Shown: positions 43,486-51,228 of the stretch, piece after piece
How the letters are laid out: every line of letters begins with the position of its first letter
Numbering within the stretch: the first letter of the stretch is position 1
Assembly (NCBI RefSeq): GCF_031432425.1
Contig: NZ_JAVKPH010000027.1
Location: 1 to 51,228, forward strand
Direction: 5' to 3'
DNA length: 51,228 nt
From: Ruixingdingia sedimenti
GTDB lineage: Bacteria; Pseudomonadota; Alphaproteobacteria; Rhodobacterales; Rhodobacteraceae
Made by a program: the position numbers and the translations under genes
The notes under the pieces: model-generated
Databases searched by the model: none
What the model was told of the DNA's origin: nothing
The model's input: the letters and a program-made list of their open reading frames with translations, nothing else

Positions 43486-44700
43486 TCAGTCGGCGTTCAC
43501 GCCTTCGTTCGCGGGGCCTGCCTGCGCCACCGCGATGACGCGCGCCAGATCGGGGTCGCGCGAAAGATCGGCCAGCGCAAAGCTCGAGGTCAGCGCCTCG
43601 GGCGTCAGGGCCACGTTCTTGACCACCTGCGCACCCGGGGCCGCGGGGCCGTAGGTTTCGCCGTTGACCGCGAAATAGACCGACCCCGAGTTCCCCGCCC
43701 GCAGCACCGCCGGCTTTTCGCCCTGCGGCACCACATAGCGTTCGCCCGCGTCGAGGATCTTCTCGAACATCACCGTGCCGTCCGCCGCCTGCACCCGCAC
43801 CCAGGACGGGCGCACCGCGACGATTTCCACCGCCGGCGCGGCCTCTGCCACGACCTTGACGATCTGCTGCGCCAGCTCCTCCGGTGTGGGGTTCGCGCCG
43901 GGGACGGGCTTGCCTTCCAGATGCGCCAGCGCGCCGTTGGACTTCGGGTCGATCGCCGCGATGGGCCCGTCGCGCGCCACCAGCACCGGCGTTTCCAGCG
44001 CCTGCGGACGGTAGAGCCGGCCGAGCGCCTCGACATCCGGGCCGCTGGCGGGGCGGGCCGCCTCGGCCTCTGCCACCTGCAAGGTCATGCCGGTGCCGAC
44101 ATTGCCCAAGGGGTCGATGTCGGCCACCACCGAGGGCGCCTGTTCCACCGGGGCGACCTGCACGCGCTGCACCTCGCGCAGCACGGACCAGCCGCCATAG
44201 CCGATGCCCACGATCAGCGCCGCCAGCACGAGGACGGAACCGACGGCCCCGGGTTCGATCCGGTTGAGGATGCTTTCGCCGCGCGGCACGAAGCTGGCAT
44301 TGGGATCGCCCAGGGGGTCGCCGTTATGCGGGCGGGGCCGCGCCTTGGGCGGCGCGCTGCGCTGGATCGAGGCGGCGGGGGACATGCCATGCGCGACCGA
44401 GAAATTCGCCTCGGCGCAGAACTTGGCATAGGCCCATTCCGGGTCCATCCCCAGATAGCGCGCATAGGACCGCACGTAACCGGCGACGAAGCCCGGGGTT
44501 TCGAAGGCCGACACATCGGCATTCTCGATCGCGGCGATATAGGTGGCCTTGATCTTGAGTTCGCGCTGCACGTCCAGCAGCGACTTGCCCAAGGTGGCGC
44601 GTTCGCCCCGCATGAGGTCGCCCAGACGCAAGTCGAAGTCATCGAAACCCTTGGGTTTCTCTTCGACTTCTGCCGAAGGTTTTGCCCTTCGCCACTGCAT
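43486..44700 (-). CDS. RodZ-like helix-turn-helix membrane protein
   Basis: The 404-aa protein has a cytosolic N-terminal HTH (about 26-95: FDLRLGDLMRGERATLGKSLLDVQRELKIKATYIAAIENADVSAFETPGFVAGYVRSYARYLG). A basic juxtamembrane stretch and one membrane segment (about 160-180: AVGSVLVLAALIVGIGYGG) follow, then a C-terminal beta-rich DUF4115 domain (about 295-375: RPSWVRVQAADGTVMFEKILDAGERYVVPQ). This is the RodZ arrangement, which links MreB filaments to the envelope in rod-shape control. It lies between hemA and ispG, all minus strand. Confidence 0.88.
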   Translation of the reverse strand: MQWRRAKPSAEVEEKPKGFDDFDLRLGDLMRGERATLGKSLLDVQRELKIKATYIAAIENADVSAFETPGFVAGYVRSYARYLGMDPEWAYAKFCAEANFSVAHGMSPAASIQRSAPPKARPRPHNGDPLGDPNASFVPRGESILNRIEPGAVGSVLVLAALIVGIGYGGWSVLREVQRVQVAPVEQAPSVVADIDPLGNVGTGMTLQVAEAEAARPASGPDVEALGRLYRPQALETPVLVARDGPIAAIDPKSNGALAHLEGKPVPGANPTPEELAQQIVKVVAEAAPAVEIVAVRPSWVRVQAADGTVMFEKILDAGERYVVPQGEKPAVLRAGNSGSVYFAVNGETYGPAAPGAQVVKNVALTPEALTSSFALADLSRDPDLARVIAVAQAGPANEGVNAD

Positions 44701-44807
44701 GCGCCTGCCCCATTTCCGGTTATGACCCGAGAGCCGACCGACTCGGGTGCGTTCCTTGCCGAAGAGCTAACACATTCCTTGGTGCTTGTGCACCCGCAGA
44801 AGCACCA

Positions 44808-46031
44808 TCAGGCCGAAGCTTCGGCACGATTCAGCGCACAATGCGACCACAGGCTGTCCATCGCCTTCACAAGATGGTCAATCTGCTTGGGGTCGTGCAC
44901 CGGCGAGGGCGTGAAGCGCAGCCGTTCGGTGCCGCGCGGCACGGTGGGGTAGTTGATCGGCTGCACATAGATGCCGAACTGTTCCAGCAGCATGTCCGAC
45001 AGCATCTTGCAATGCACCGGATTGCCGACATGCACCGGCACGATATGGCTGCCATGGTCGATCAGCGGCAGGCCGAGGCCCTTGAGCCGCATCTTGAGGA
45101 TCCGTGCGGCCATCTGGTGGCGGTCGCGCAGCGCCTGGTCGCCCTTCAGATGCCGGACCGAGGCCGCCGCCCCCGCCGCCACCACCGGCGGCAGCGAGGT
45201 GGTGAAGATGAACCCCGGCGCATAGGAACGGATGGCATCGACCATCCGGGCCGAGGCCGCGATATAGCCGCCGAAGACGCCGAAGGCCTTGCCGAGCGTG
45301 CCGTTGATGATGTCGATGCGGTGGGCGAGCCCGTCGCGTTCGCTGACGCCGCCGCCGCGGGGCCCGTACATGCCGACGGCATGCACCTCGTCCAGATAGG
45401 TCAGCGCGCCGAATTCCTCTGCCGCGTCGCACAGCGCCGCCAGCGGGCCGAAGTCGCCGTCCATCGAATAGACCGATTCGAAGGCCACCAGTTTCGGCGC
45501 GGCCGGATCGTCGGCCGCCATCAGTTCGCGCAGATGGGCCACGTCGTTGTGGCGGAACACGCGCCGGGCGCCGCCGTTGCGCCGGATGCCCTCGATCATC
45601 GAGGCGTGGTTCAGCGCGTCGGAATAGATGATGAGGCCCGGGAACAGCTTGGGCAGCGTGCTCAGCGTCGCGTCATTGGCGACATAGGCCGAGGAAAAGA
45701 TCAGCGCGCCTTCCTTGCCGTGCAGGTCGGCCAGTTCGGCCTCCAGCGCCTTGTGATAGACGGTGGTGCCGGAAATGTTGCGCGTGCCGCCCGACCCGGC
45801 GCCGGTGGCGTCCAGCGCCTCGTGCATCGCGGCCAGAACCACCGGATGCTGGCCCATGCCCAGATAGTCGTTGCCGCACCAGACGGTGATTTCCCGTTCC
45901 GTCCCGTCGGGGCGGCGCCAGATCGCCTGGGGGAAGTGGCCCTTGCGACGCTCGATATCGATGAAGGTGCGATAGCGCCCTTCCTCATGCAGCTTGTTCA
46001 GGGCGGCATCGAGCGCGGCATCGTAGTTCAT
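44808..46031 (-). CDS. hemA: 5-aminolevulinate synthase HemA (C4 pathway)
   Basis: The 407-aa PLP enzyme condenses glycine and succinyl-CoA, the first step of tetrapyrrole (haem, bacteriochlorophyll) synthesis in alphaproteobacteria. It matches Rhodobacter HemA along its whole length: GRYRTFIDIERRKG, VWCGNDYLGMGQHPVVL, SGGTRNISGT, SVYSMDGDFG, DEVHAVGMYGPRGGG, and the PLP lysine near 248 in NGTLGKAFGVFGGY. The ATG at 46031 is chosen for AGGGAG at 8-nt spacing and the usual 407-aa length; ATG 46037 lies too close to it. An FNR-type box is 56-69 bp upstream. Confidence 0.97.
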   Translation of the reverse strand: MNYDAALDAALNKLHEEGRYRTFIDIERRKGHFPQAIWRRPDGTEREITVWCGNDYLGMGQHPVVLAAMHEALDATGAGSGGTRNISGTTVYHKALEAELADLHGKEGALIFSSAYVANDATLSTLPKLFPGLIIYSDALNHASMIEGIRRNGGARRVFRHNDVAHLRELMAADDPAAPKLVAFESVYSMDGDFGPLAALCDAAEEFGALTYLDEVHAVGMYGPRGGGVSERDGLAHRIDIINGTLGKAFGVFGGYIAASARMVDAIRSYAPGFIFTTSLPPVVAAGAAASVRHLKGDQALRDRHQMAARILKMRLKGLGLPLIDHGSHIVPVHVGNPVHCKMLSDMLLEQFGIYVQPINYPTVPRGTERLRFTPSPVHDPKQIDHLVKAMDSLWSHCALNRAEASA

Positions 46032-46086
46032 CGTCATCACTCCCTAGCGTTCTCTGGAACAATTCTCATTCCAGCTGGGTCGTGCC

Positions 46087-46100
46087 TTGATATAGCTCAA
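46087..46100. promoter_or_regulatory. FNR/FnrL-type box upstream of hemA
   Basis: TTGAT-ATAG-CTCAA matches the FNR consensus TTGAT-N4-ATCAA at 9 of 10 defined positions. It is centred about 62 bp upstream of the hemA start. FnrL is known to regulate hemA with oxygen in Rhodobacter sphaeroides. Confidence 0.65.
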
Positions 46101-46202
46101 ATCGCCATCAGACCAGTGGTCAAAATGCCGCTTTTTGAATGTATCTCAAGTCGCCCTGCGTGGGGACAGGCCCCGAGACGCGGCCGGCGGCACGATTCGG
46201 GG

Positions 46203-46799
46203 TCAGTCGGCGATCACGACGATGCAGTCCACCAGCGGCCCCGCGGCGCCGAGGCGGGCGCAGTCGGCCAGCGCGCGAGTGGCCGCATCGCCCCCCTTGC
46301 CGATGCCCCAACTGCCGGTAGAGGGCGACACCGCCAGCGCCTTGGCCCGGCGGACCGAACGGTATTTGTCGGCGAAGGCCTCGGTCGCCGCGGCCGACAG
46401 TTGCAGGCGGCCCTTTTCCCAGCCGGCGGGGCGCACCTCTGCCACCACCTCGCAGGGGCGGGCGTTCGCGGCGCGCTTTTCGCCGCAGATGCGCATCGCG
46501 GCGCGGCGGGCATTGTCGATGTCGTGGAAATTCGCCGCCACCGCGGCGGACGGCCCCCGGATCCCTTCGGTGGGTGAAACCGCGACGGCGGCGTAATAGG
46601 TCACGTCCTTCAGCGCCTGTTCCAGCAGCGCGCGGTCGGCGGCGGGCACGGCGGCGGATTTCGTCAGCGTGACGGCGGCGGGCTTCACCGGGTATAGCTG
46701 CGCCGCCGCGGTTTCGCTCGGCACGGGCCCCGCCGCGGCGGACCATGCCGCCATCCCCGCCGCCAGCGCCACCGCGCCGATCCAGATCCCCTTGCGCAT
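46203..46799 (-). CDS. Secreted protein of unknown function next to hemA
   Basis: The 198-aa protein has a signal peptide (RKGIWIGAVALAAGMAAWSAAAG, cleavage near 25). Its mature domain contains LLEQALKDVTYYAAVAVSPTEG, a helix with ARRAAMRICGEKRAANARPCEVVAEVRPAGW and a late ADCARLGAAGPLVDCIVVIAD, with four cysteines likely forming disulfides. Homologues beside hemA in Rhodobacteraceae have, I believe, been labelled 5-aminolevulinate synthase-related, but nothing in this sequence resembles HemA. The ATG at 46799 is preferred over 46814 for its upstream GGGCAGGG. Confidence 0.8.
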   Translation of the reverse strand: MRKGIWIGAVALAAGMAAWSAAAGPVPSETAAAQLYPVKPAAVTLTKSAAVPAADRALLEQALKDVTYYAAVAVSPTEGIRGPSAAVAANFHDIDNARRAAMRICGEKRAANARPCEVVAEVRPAGWEKGRLQLSAAATEAFADKYRSVRRAKALAVSPSTGSWGIGKGGDAATRALADCARLGAAGPLVDCIVVIAD

Positions 46800-46911
46800 G
46801 CCCTGCCCTTTCATCCTGCCGGTCCCCCCGCCCTTCTAGCGCAGGGCGGCGCGGCTTGACAGGGGGCGGCGGCCCCGCCCGCACTTCCACGGGCGGGTGT
46901 GGCCCCGGGGC

Positions 46912-47925
46912 TTACTGCCCCGCGCCCGCGTTGCGCATCGCCGCCAGCAGTTCGGAACCCTTCAGCCCCGCGGCATCCATTTCCGCTGCCCATTCCTCGG
47001 CCGCCGCCGCCAGCCGTTCCAGCCACAGCGCCTTCTGTTCGTCGGACAGTTCGTTGATCGTCAGATCGCCCCTGGCGCTCAGTTCCTGCCGGATCCGGGC
47101 GTCGTCGTTGTCGGTAAAGGCGCAGAACTCCCGCTCCACCGAAAGGCCGGCGTTCAGCACCACCTCCTGCACCTCGGGCGGCAGGGCGTCGAACGACCGC
47201 TCGCCCATGGCGACGAACCAGCTCGTGACGCCGAACTTGATCCCGCCGACCTCGTTCCTCAGGATCCCGCCGAGCTTGTAGGCGTCGGTGCTGGAATAGG
47301 GGAACAGCGCCCCGTCCACGGTACCGCGGTTGACGGAATCGTAAAGCTCCGACGCGGTGATGCTGATCGCCACGCTGCCCACGGCGCGGACCGACTTGCC
47401 GAGCGCCGCACCCGCGGCATAGATCTTGGTCCCCGCCGCCTCTTCAAGCGAGGCGACCTTCTTGGTCGCGGTCATGTAGCGTTGCGGCGCCGTCGTCGTG
47501 ACGAACACCATCTTCAGCCCCTGCGGCGCATATTCGGCCACGTCCAGCGGCCCGCCCGGCTTGGCCAGTTCCTGATATTTCGCCGAAGCCTCGCAGGTGG
47601 AATCGTAGAAGCCGGGGAATTCCGTCACCGCGGTCAGCGGGAACTTGTCGGCCATGTAGACCGGCACGATCATCGCCATGTCGGCGATGCCCGATTTCAG
47701 CAGCCCATAGGTGTCGCGGCCCAACTGGTTGCCGGGATAGACCTCGAACTGCACCCGGCCATTGGTCTGTTCCGTGATCGTATCGAGCACGCGCTTGATG
47801 CCCAGTTGCCAGGAGAAATGCGTCTCGGGCAGCGGATGGGCGACCTTGAGGGTGATCGCGTCCTGTGCCGCGGCGGGAACGGCCAGCGCAAGGGCCGCAA
47901 CCGCGGCGAGTAGGGCGGATTTCAT
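46912..47925 (-). CDS. TRAP transporter solute-binding protein, DctP family
   Basis: The 337-aa protein has a signal peptide (MKSALLAAVAALALAVPAAAQ) and the DctP pattern: ITLKVAHPLPETHFSW near the mature start, GRVQFEVYPGNQLGRDTYGLLKSGIADMAMI, the Arg/ligand region with SITASELYDSVNRGTVDGALFP, and VTSWFVAMGERSFDALPPEVQ. It binds an organic acid or related solute in the periplasm. No DctQ or DctM membrane partner is nearby, so it is an orphan receptor here. GGAGGT precedes the ATG. Confidence 0.92.
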   Translation of the reverse strand: MKSALLAAVAALALAVPAAAQDAITLKVAHPLPETHFSWQLGIKRVLDTITEQTNGRVQFEVYPGNQLGRDTYGLLKSGIADMAMIVPVYMADKFPLTAVTEFPGFYDSTCEASAKYQELAKPGGPLDVAEYAPQGLKMVFVTTTAPQRYMTATKKVASLEEAAGTKIYAAGAALGKSVRAVGSVAISITASELYDSVNRGTVDGALFPYSSTDAYKLGGILRNEVGGIKFGVTSWFVAMGERSFDALPPEVQEVVLNAGLSVEREFCAFTDNDDARIRQELSARGDLTINELSDEQKALWLERLAAAAEEWAAEMDAAGLKGSELLAAMRNAGAGQ

Positions 47926-47947
47926 TGGTACCTCCATGTTTGCAGTG

Positions 47948-49360
47948 TCAGACGCCGCGCGCGGCGAGGGTTTGCAGGGCGGAAAAGCCGCTGGCGCGTT
48001 CGATGATCTCGCCTGCGGCCAGCAGGATGTCCTCGCGGAACCAGCGGGCGACGAGTTGCACCCCCACCGGCAGCCCGCCCGCCAGCCCCGTCGGCACCGC
48101 CAGCCCCGGCAGGCCGAGCGTGGCGACCGTGGTCAGGCACGACAGGTCGCGCAGCATCGCGCGATAGCGGTCGGGGCCCTGCAGATCCTCGTCCTGCGGG
48201 ATGCGGTGGCGCCAGGACACCGGCATCAGCATCAGCGGACAGTCGGCGAAGCGCAGCGACCAGTCGCGCGCGATGACATGCTTGCGCTGATAATCGGCCA
48301 AAGCCTCGTCCACCGTGCGCGGGGGCGACAGCGCCATGATCGTGTCGAAAACCTTGCGCGCCATGTCGTCGCCCGCCGCCTGCACCCCGGCCCGGCCGCG
48401 GCGCGCGTCGTCCACCGCCATGCGCTGGCGCATCTCTTCCAGTTCGTCGAAATGCGGCGGTGCCGCCTCTTCCACGATGCAGCCCGCCGCCGCCAGCGCC
48501 GCCGCCGCCTGATCCAGCGCCCCGGCCACCGCCGGATCGGCGCCCCGGTCGCCCCACCGGCGGAACAGCGCCACCCGCAGCGGCGCGGGGACGGGCCGGT
48601 CCAGCGGCGCGGGCGTCCATTGCGGGTCGCGCGCATCCGGCTCGGCGAACACCCGCAGCGCCAGCCGCGCATCCCGCACCGTCCGCGTGACCGGCCCCCA
48701 GACCGAGGTCAGCTGATGCGTCAGGCTCCGCTCGCCCCCCTCGCTGGCATTGTAGACGGCGACGCGCCCGATCGTGGGCCGCAGCCCCACCACGCCATTG
48801 GCCCAGGACGGCAGCCGGATCGACCCGCCCCGGTCCGTCGCCACATGCACCGGCCCGAGGCCGAGCGCCGCCGCCACCGCGGCCCCGCCGCTCGACCCGC
48901 CGGCAGAGGCCGCGGCGTCGAACGGGTTCAGCGTGCGGCCGTAAAGCGCGTTGTCGGTGAAACCGCGCATGGAAAAGCAGGGCGCGTTGCTCTTGCCGAT
49001 ATAGATCGCACCGGCATGGCGCAGATGGGCGACGGCGGGCGCATCCTCTGCCGCGACATTGGCCTGCAACGCGGCGGCGCCCAGATCGGTCACGCGGCCC
49101 GCCACATCGGTGTCGAGCTTCACCGTGAAGGGCACCCCATGCAGCGCCCCCACCGGATCGCCCGCCGCCAGCCGCCGGTCGGCCGCGCGGGCCGCGGCGC
49201 GGGCGTCGTCATCCTCGACCGAGGTCAGCGCGTTGTGGGCGGCGTTCACCGCCGCGACGCGGGCCAGCACCGAATCGACCGCCTCGACGCAGGATACCTC
49301 GCGCCGGCGGATCCGGTCGGCCAGATCCGCCGCATCCATCGCCCAAAGCGGTTTGGCCAT
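47948..49360 (-). CDS. Amidase signature family enzyme
   Basis: The 470-aa protein has the amidase-signature Ser-cisSer-Lys triad: K in VPFTVKLDTD (about 80), the glycine/serine-rich ASAGGSSGGAAVAAAL (about 150-165), and the nucleophile in ATDRGGSIRLPSWANGVVGLRPT (about 172-195). It is upstream of the TRAP receptor gene on the same strand (22-bp gap). It could hydrolyse an amide supplied through that receptor, though that is inference. It could be confused with GatA but lacks an adjacent gatC/gatB. Confidence 0.9.
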   Translation of the reverse strand: MAKPLWAMDAADLADRIRRREVSCVEAVDSVLARVAAVNAAHNALTSVEDDDARAAARAADRRLAAGDPVGALHGVPFTVKLDTDVAGRVTDLGAAALQANVAAEDAPAVAHLRHAGAIYIGKSNAPCFSMRGFTDNALYGRTLNPFDAAASAGGSSGGAAVAAALGLGPVHVATDRGGSIRLPSWANGVVGLRPTIGRVAVYNASEGGERSLTHQLTSVWGPVTRTVRDARLALRVFAEPDARDPQWTPAPLDRPVPAPLRVALFRRWGDRGADPAVAGALDQAAAALAAAGCIVEEAAPPHFDELEEMRQRMAVDDARRGRAGVQAAGDDMARKVFDTIMALSPPRTVDEALADYQRKHVIARDWSLRFADCPLMLMPVSWRHRIPQDEDLQGPDRYRAMLRDLSCLTTVATLGLPGLAVPTGLAGGLPVGVQLVARWFREDILLAAGEIIERASGFSALQTLAARGV

Positions 49361-49613
49361 CGCCCGTTCCCCCTGTTGCCCCCGGGCGCGCGCCCGGGGC
49401 CGCCCCGGCGACCGCCGCCGGAAGGCCTGTCATTGCGTGATCCGCCGCGCGCGCCGGCTGGCAAGGCTTGCGGCAGGGCCACGCTAGGGCGGCACTTTCC
49501 CCGCGCCAACTTCCATTTCCCGAACCCCCGCTTTCCCGCCGTGCAAACACGGGGCTGGCACCCGGCGGCGGGCCGGGTAAACTCCCCCCGCGCATGACCT
49601 GAAGGAGACGCCG

Positions 49614-50990
49614 ATGCCCGCCCTCGCCCCCGTCCTCGCCCGTATCGACGCCGATCTCGACGCGGCGGTGGCGCGGCTGTTCGACCTGCTGCGCATCCCC
49701 TCGATCTCGACCGACCCGGCGCATGCGGACGACTGCCAGCGCGCCGCCGACTGGCTGGTGGCGGATCTGACGACCCTCGGCTTTCGCGCGGAAAAGCGGG
49801 CGACACCGGGCCATCCGATGGTGGTGGCGCATCATGACGGCGCGGGCCCGCATCTGCTGTTCTACGGCCATTACGACGTGCAGCCGGTGGACCCTATCGA
49901 CCTGTGGTCCCGCGACCCCTTCGACCCGGGCGTCGAGGATACCGCCAGGGGCCGCGTCATCCGCGCCCGGGGTGCGGCCGACGACAAGGGCCAGCTGATG
50001 ACCTTTGTCGAGGCGTTCCGCGCCTGGAAGGCCACCCACGGCACCCTGCCCTGCCGCATCACCGTGTTCCTGGAGGGAGAGGAGGAATCGGGCTCCCCTT
50101 CCCTCATCCCGTTCATGCAGGCGCATGCGGGCGAACTGACCGCCGATCTGGCGCTGATCTGCGACACCGGCCTGTTCGAGGGCCGCGTGCCCGCGATCAC
50201 CACCATGCTGCGCGGGCTGGTGGGCGAGGAAATCACCCTGCGCGGCCCCGACAAGGACCTGCATTCCGGCATGTACGGGGGCGCCGCCATCAACCCGATC
50301 CGGGTGCTGACGCGCATTCTGGGGGGCCTGCACGACGATACCGGCCGGGTGACGGTGCCGGGCTTCTACGAGGGCGTGGACGAACTGCCCGATGCGATCC
50401 GCGCGCAATGGCAGGGGTTGGGGTTCGATCACGCGCGGTTCCTCGGCGACGTGGGCCTGTCCACCCCGGCCGGAGAGGTCGGGCGCACACCGCTGGAAAT
50501 GATCTGGTCGCGCCCGACGGCGGAAATCAACGGCATCTGGGGCGGCTATACCGGCGCGGGGTTCAAGACCGTGCTGCCCGCCGAAGCCCATGCCAAGGTC
50601 AGCTTCCGTCTGGTGGGCGACCAGAACCCGGATGCGATCCGCACCGCGTTCCGGTCTTGGGTCCGCGCCCAACTGCCCCCCGACTGCACCGCCGACTTCG
50701 CCCCCCACGGCGCCAGCCCGGCGAGCCGCATGGACATCTCCGCCCCCGCGTTCGAGGCCGCCCGCGCCGCGCTGACCGAGGAATGGGGCGTGCCCGCGGC
50801 CTATGTGGGATCGGGCGGCTCGATCCCCATCGCGGGCTATTTCAAGTCGATCCTCGGCATGGACGCGATGCTGATCGGCTTCGGCCGCGACGACGACCAG
50901 ATCCACTCCCCGAACGAGAAATACGACATGGAGTCGTTCCACAAGGGGATACGGTCATGGGCGCGGGTGCTGGATCGGTTGGCGGGGTGA
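49614..50990 (+). CDS. M20-family metallopeptidase (dipeptidase)
   Basis: The 458-aa protein is an M20/ArgE/DapE-type peptidase with a dinuclear metal site: LLFYGHYDVQPVDP (His and Asp, about 81-90), RGAADDKGQLM (bridging Asp, about 122-130), FLEGEEESGSPS (Glu pair, about 153-160), a dimerisation-domain insertion, and a late His in DDQIHSPNEKYDMESFHKG (about 430). Likely a cytosolic dipeptidase. GAAGGAGA precedes the ATG. It is divergent from the amidase across a 253-bp GC-rich gap that holds nothing else I can support. Confidence 0.92.
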   Translation: MPALAPVLARIDADLDAAVARLFDLLRIPSISTDPAHADDCQRAADWLVADLTTLGFRAEKRATPGHPMVVAHHDGAGPHLLFYGHYDVQPVDPIDLWSRDPFDPGVEDTARGRVIRARGAADDKGQLMTFVEAFRAWKATHGTLPCRITVFLEGEEESGSPSLIPFMQAHAGELTADLALICDTGLFEGRVPAITTMLRGLVGEEITLRGPDKDLHSGMYGGAAINPIRVLTRILGGLHDDTGRVTVPGFYEGVDELPDAIRAQWQGLGFDHARFLGDVGLSTPAGEVGRTPLEMIWSRPTAEINGIWGGYTGAGFKTVLPAEAHAKVSFRLVGDQNPDAIRTAFRSWVRAQLPPDCTADFAPHGASPASRMDISAPAFEAARAALTEEWGVPAAYVGSGGSIPIAGYFKSILGMDAMLIGFGRDDDQIHSPNEKYDMESFHKGIRSWARVLDRLAG

Positions 50991-51136
50991 GGGGGTACCG
51001 CCCCCTTCTTCGCCCGCCCCTGCGTCATGCGGGGGACAGGTGGCGGCAATGCGGATATTACCGACCTTCGCCTTTGCAAGATCTGTTGCCAACCGTAAGA
51101 TTATCGTCGTTCGCCTCCAATATCACGGCTTTGCAC

Positions 51137-51228
51137 CTAAAAGCTCGCTTTTAGGGCGTGTTGACAAAAGGGATTCACCGGGCGCGGTGATCGTGATTCA
51201 AGCTGGTATCTGCAATGGAGACCAGCGT
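51137..51228. mobile_element. Possible insertion-sequence end at the right edge
   Basis: A perfect palindrome CTAAAAGC-TC-GCTTTTAG (51137-51154) is followed by GGGCGTGTTGACAAAAGG and continues to the window edge with ATGGAGACCAGC at 51214-51225, resembling the left end and transposase leader of IS5-type elements in Rhodobacterales. No transposase is visible and the other end is outside, so this is only a suggestion. Confidence 0.4.

Noticed and set aside
44781..44806. Terminator after hemA
   Set aside because: A 7-bp stem (GGTGCTT/AAGCACC) lies just after the hemA stop, but no T-run follows on the minus strand, so I do not call it an intrinsic terminator.

Overview
The window is high-GC DNA from an alphaproteobacterium of the Rhodobacteraceae (Rhodobacterales). 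The core genes support this: a 407-aa C4-pathway HemA, an isc/suf operon headed by an IscR with a single cysteine, a pyruvate dehydrogenase E1-beta with a fused lipoyl domain, AcnA, NADP-type isocitrate dehydrogenase, and intergenic repeats whose core resembles GGATATTTWTGGACAGAAA. No rRNA or CRISPR array is visible.

Bases 1 to about 14,120 are the right-hand part of an integrated mobile element, probably a prophage. Its recombination and replication module holds a VRR-NUC nuclease, a DEAD/DEAH helicase, an ERF single-strand annealing protein, a YqaJ exonuclease and SSB. Host-interaction genes follow: an H-NS-like protein, an ArdC-type antirestriction protein, a methylase-like protein lacking its catalytic motif, and a convergent pair of MT-A70 methyltransferase and BglII-family endonuclease that looks like a restriction-modification system. 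The element also carries tRNA-Arg(GCG) and tRNA-Arg(CCG). It ends at 14,120-14,166, where the host tRNA-Arg(CCG) is cut after its anticodon arm. The integrase and the other attachment site lie outside the window.

The most striking locus is 7,587-9,245. Two tandem structured RNAs, each containing an inside-out tRNA (T-arm and acceptor 3' strand first, then acceptor 5' strand and D-arm), are enclosed by a basal helix with a bulged C. They stand directly upstream of a gene for a compact Ro60/TROVE protein (Rsr). This is the architecture of bacterial tRNA-mimicking Y RNAs (YrlA type) with their Ro60 partner, here as a two-RNA cassette on a mobile element.

From 14.2 to 51.2 kb the chromosome is conventional. 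A long minus-strand Fe-S assembly operon runs iscR - iscS-like desulfurase - sufB - YbjQ-like - two methyltransferase-fold genes - sufC - sufD - two Yip1-like membrane genes - sufS. Then come a hydrolase/HD-domain cluster, icd, a SelT/W/H-like protein, a YitT-like protein, typA, aidB, ftsB-like, pdhA-pdhB-pdhC with a CAP-domain gene, a lipid A type acyltransferase, a DUF1223 protein, acnA, ispG, a RodZ-like gene, hemA, a TRAP solute receptor, an amidase and an M20 peptidase. The right edge may be the start of an insertion sequence.

Regulatory signals include a near-identical 21-bp element about 65 bp upstream of both icd and acnA, an 18-bp palindrome upstream of pdhA, an FNR-like box upstream of hemA, and several strong terminator hairpins. 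All assignments come from reading the sequence; no database search or folding program was run.
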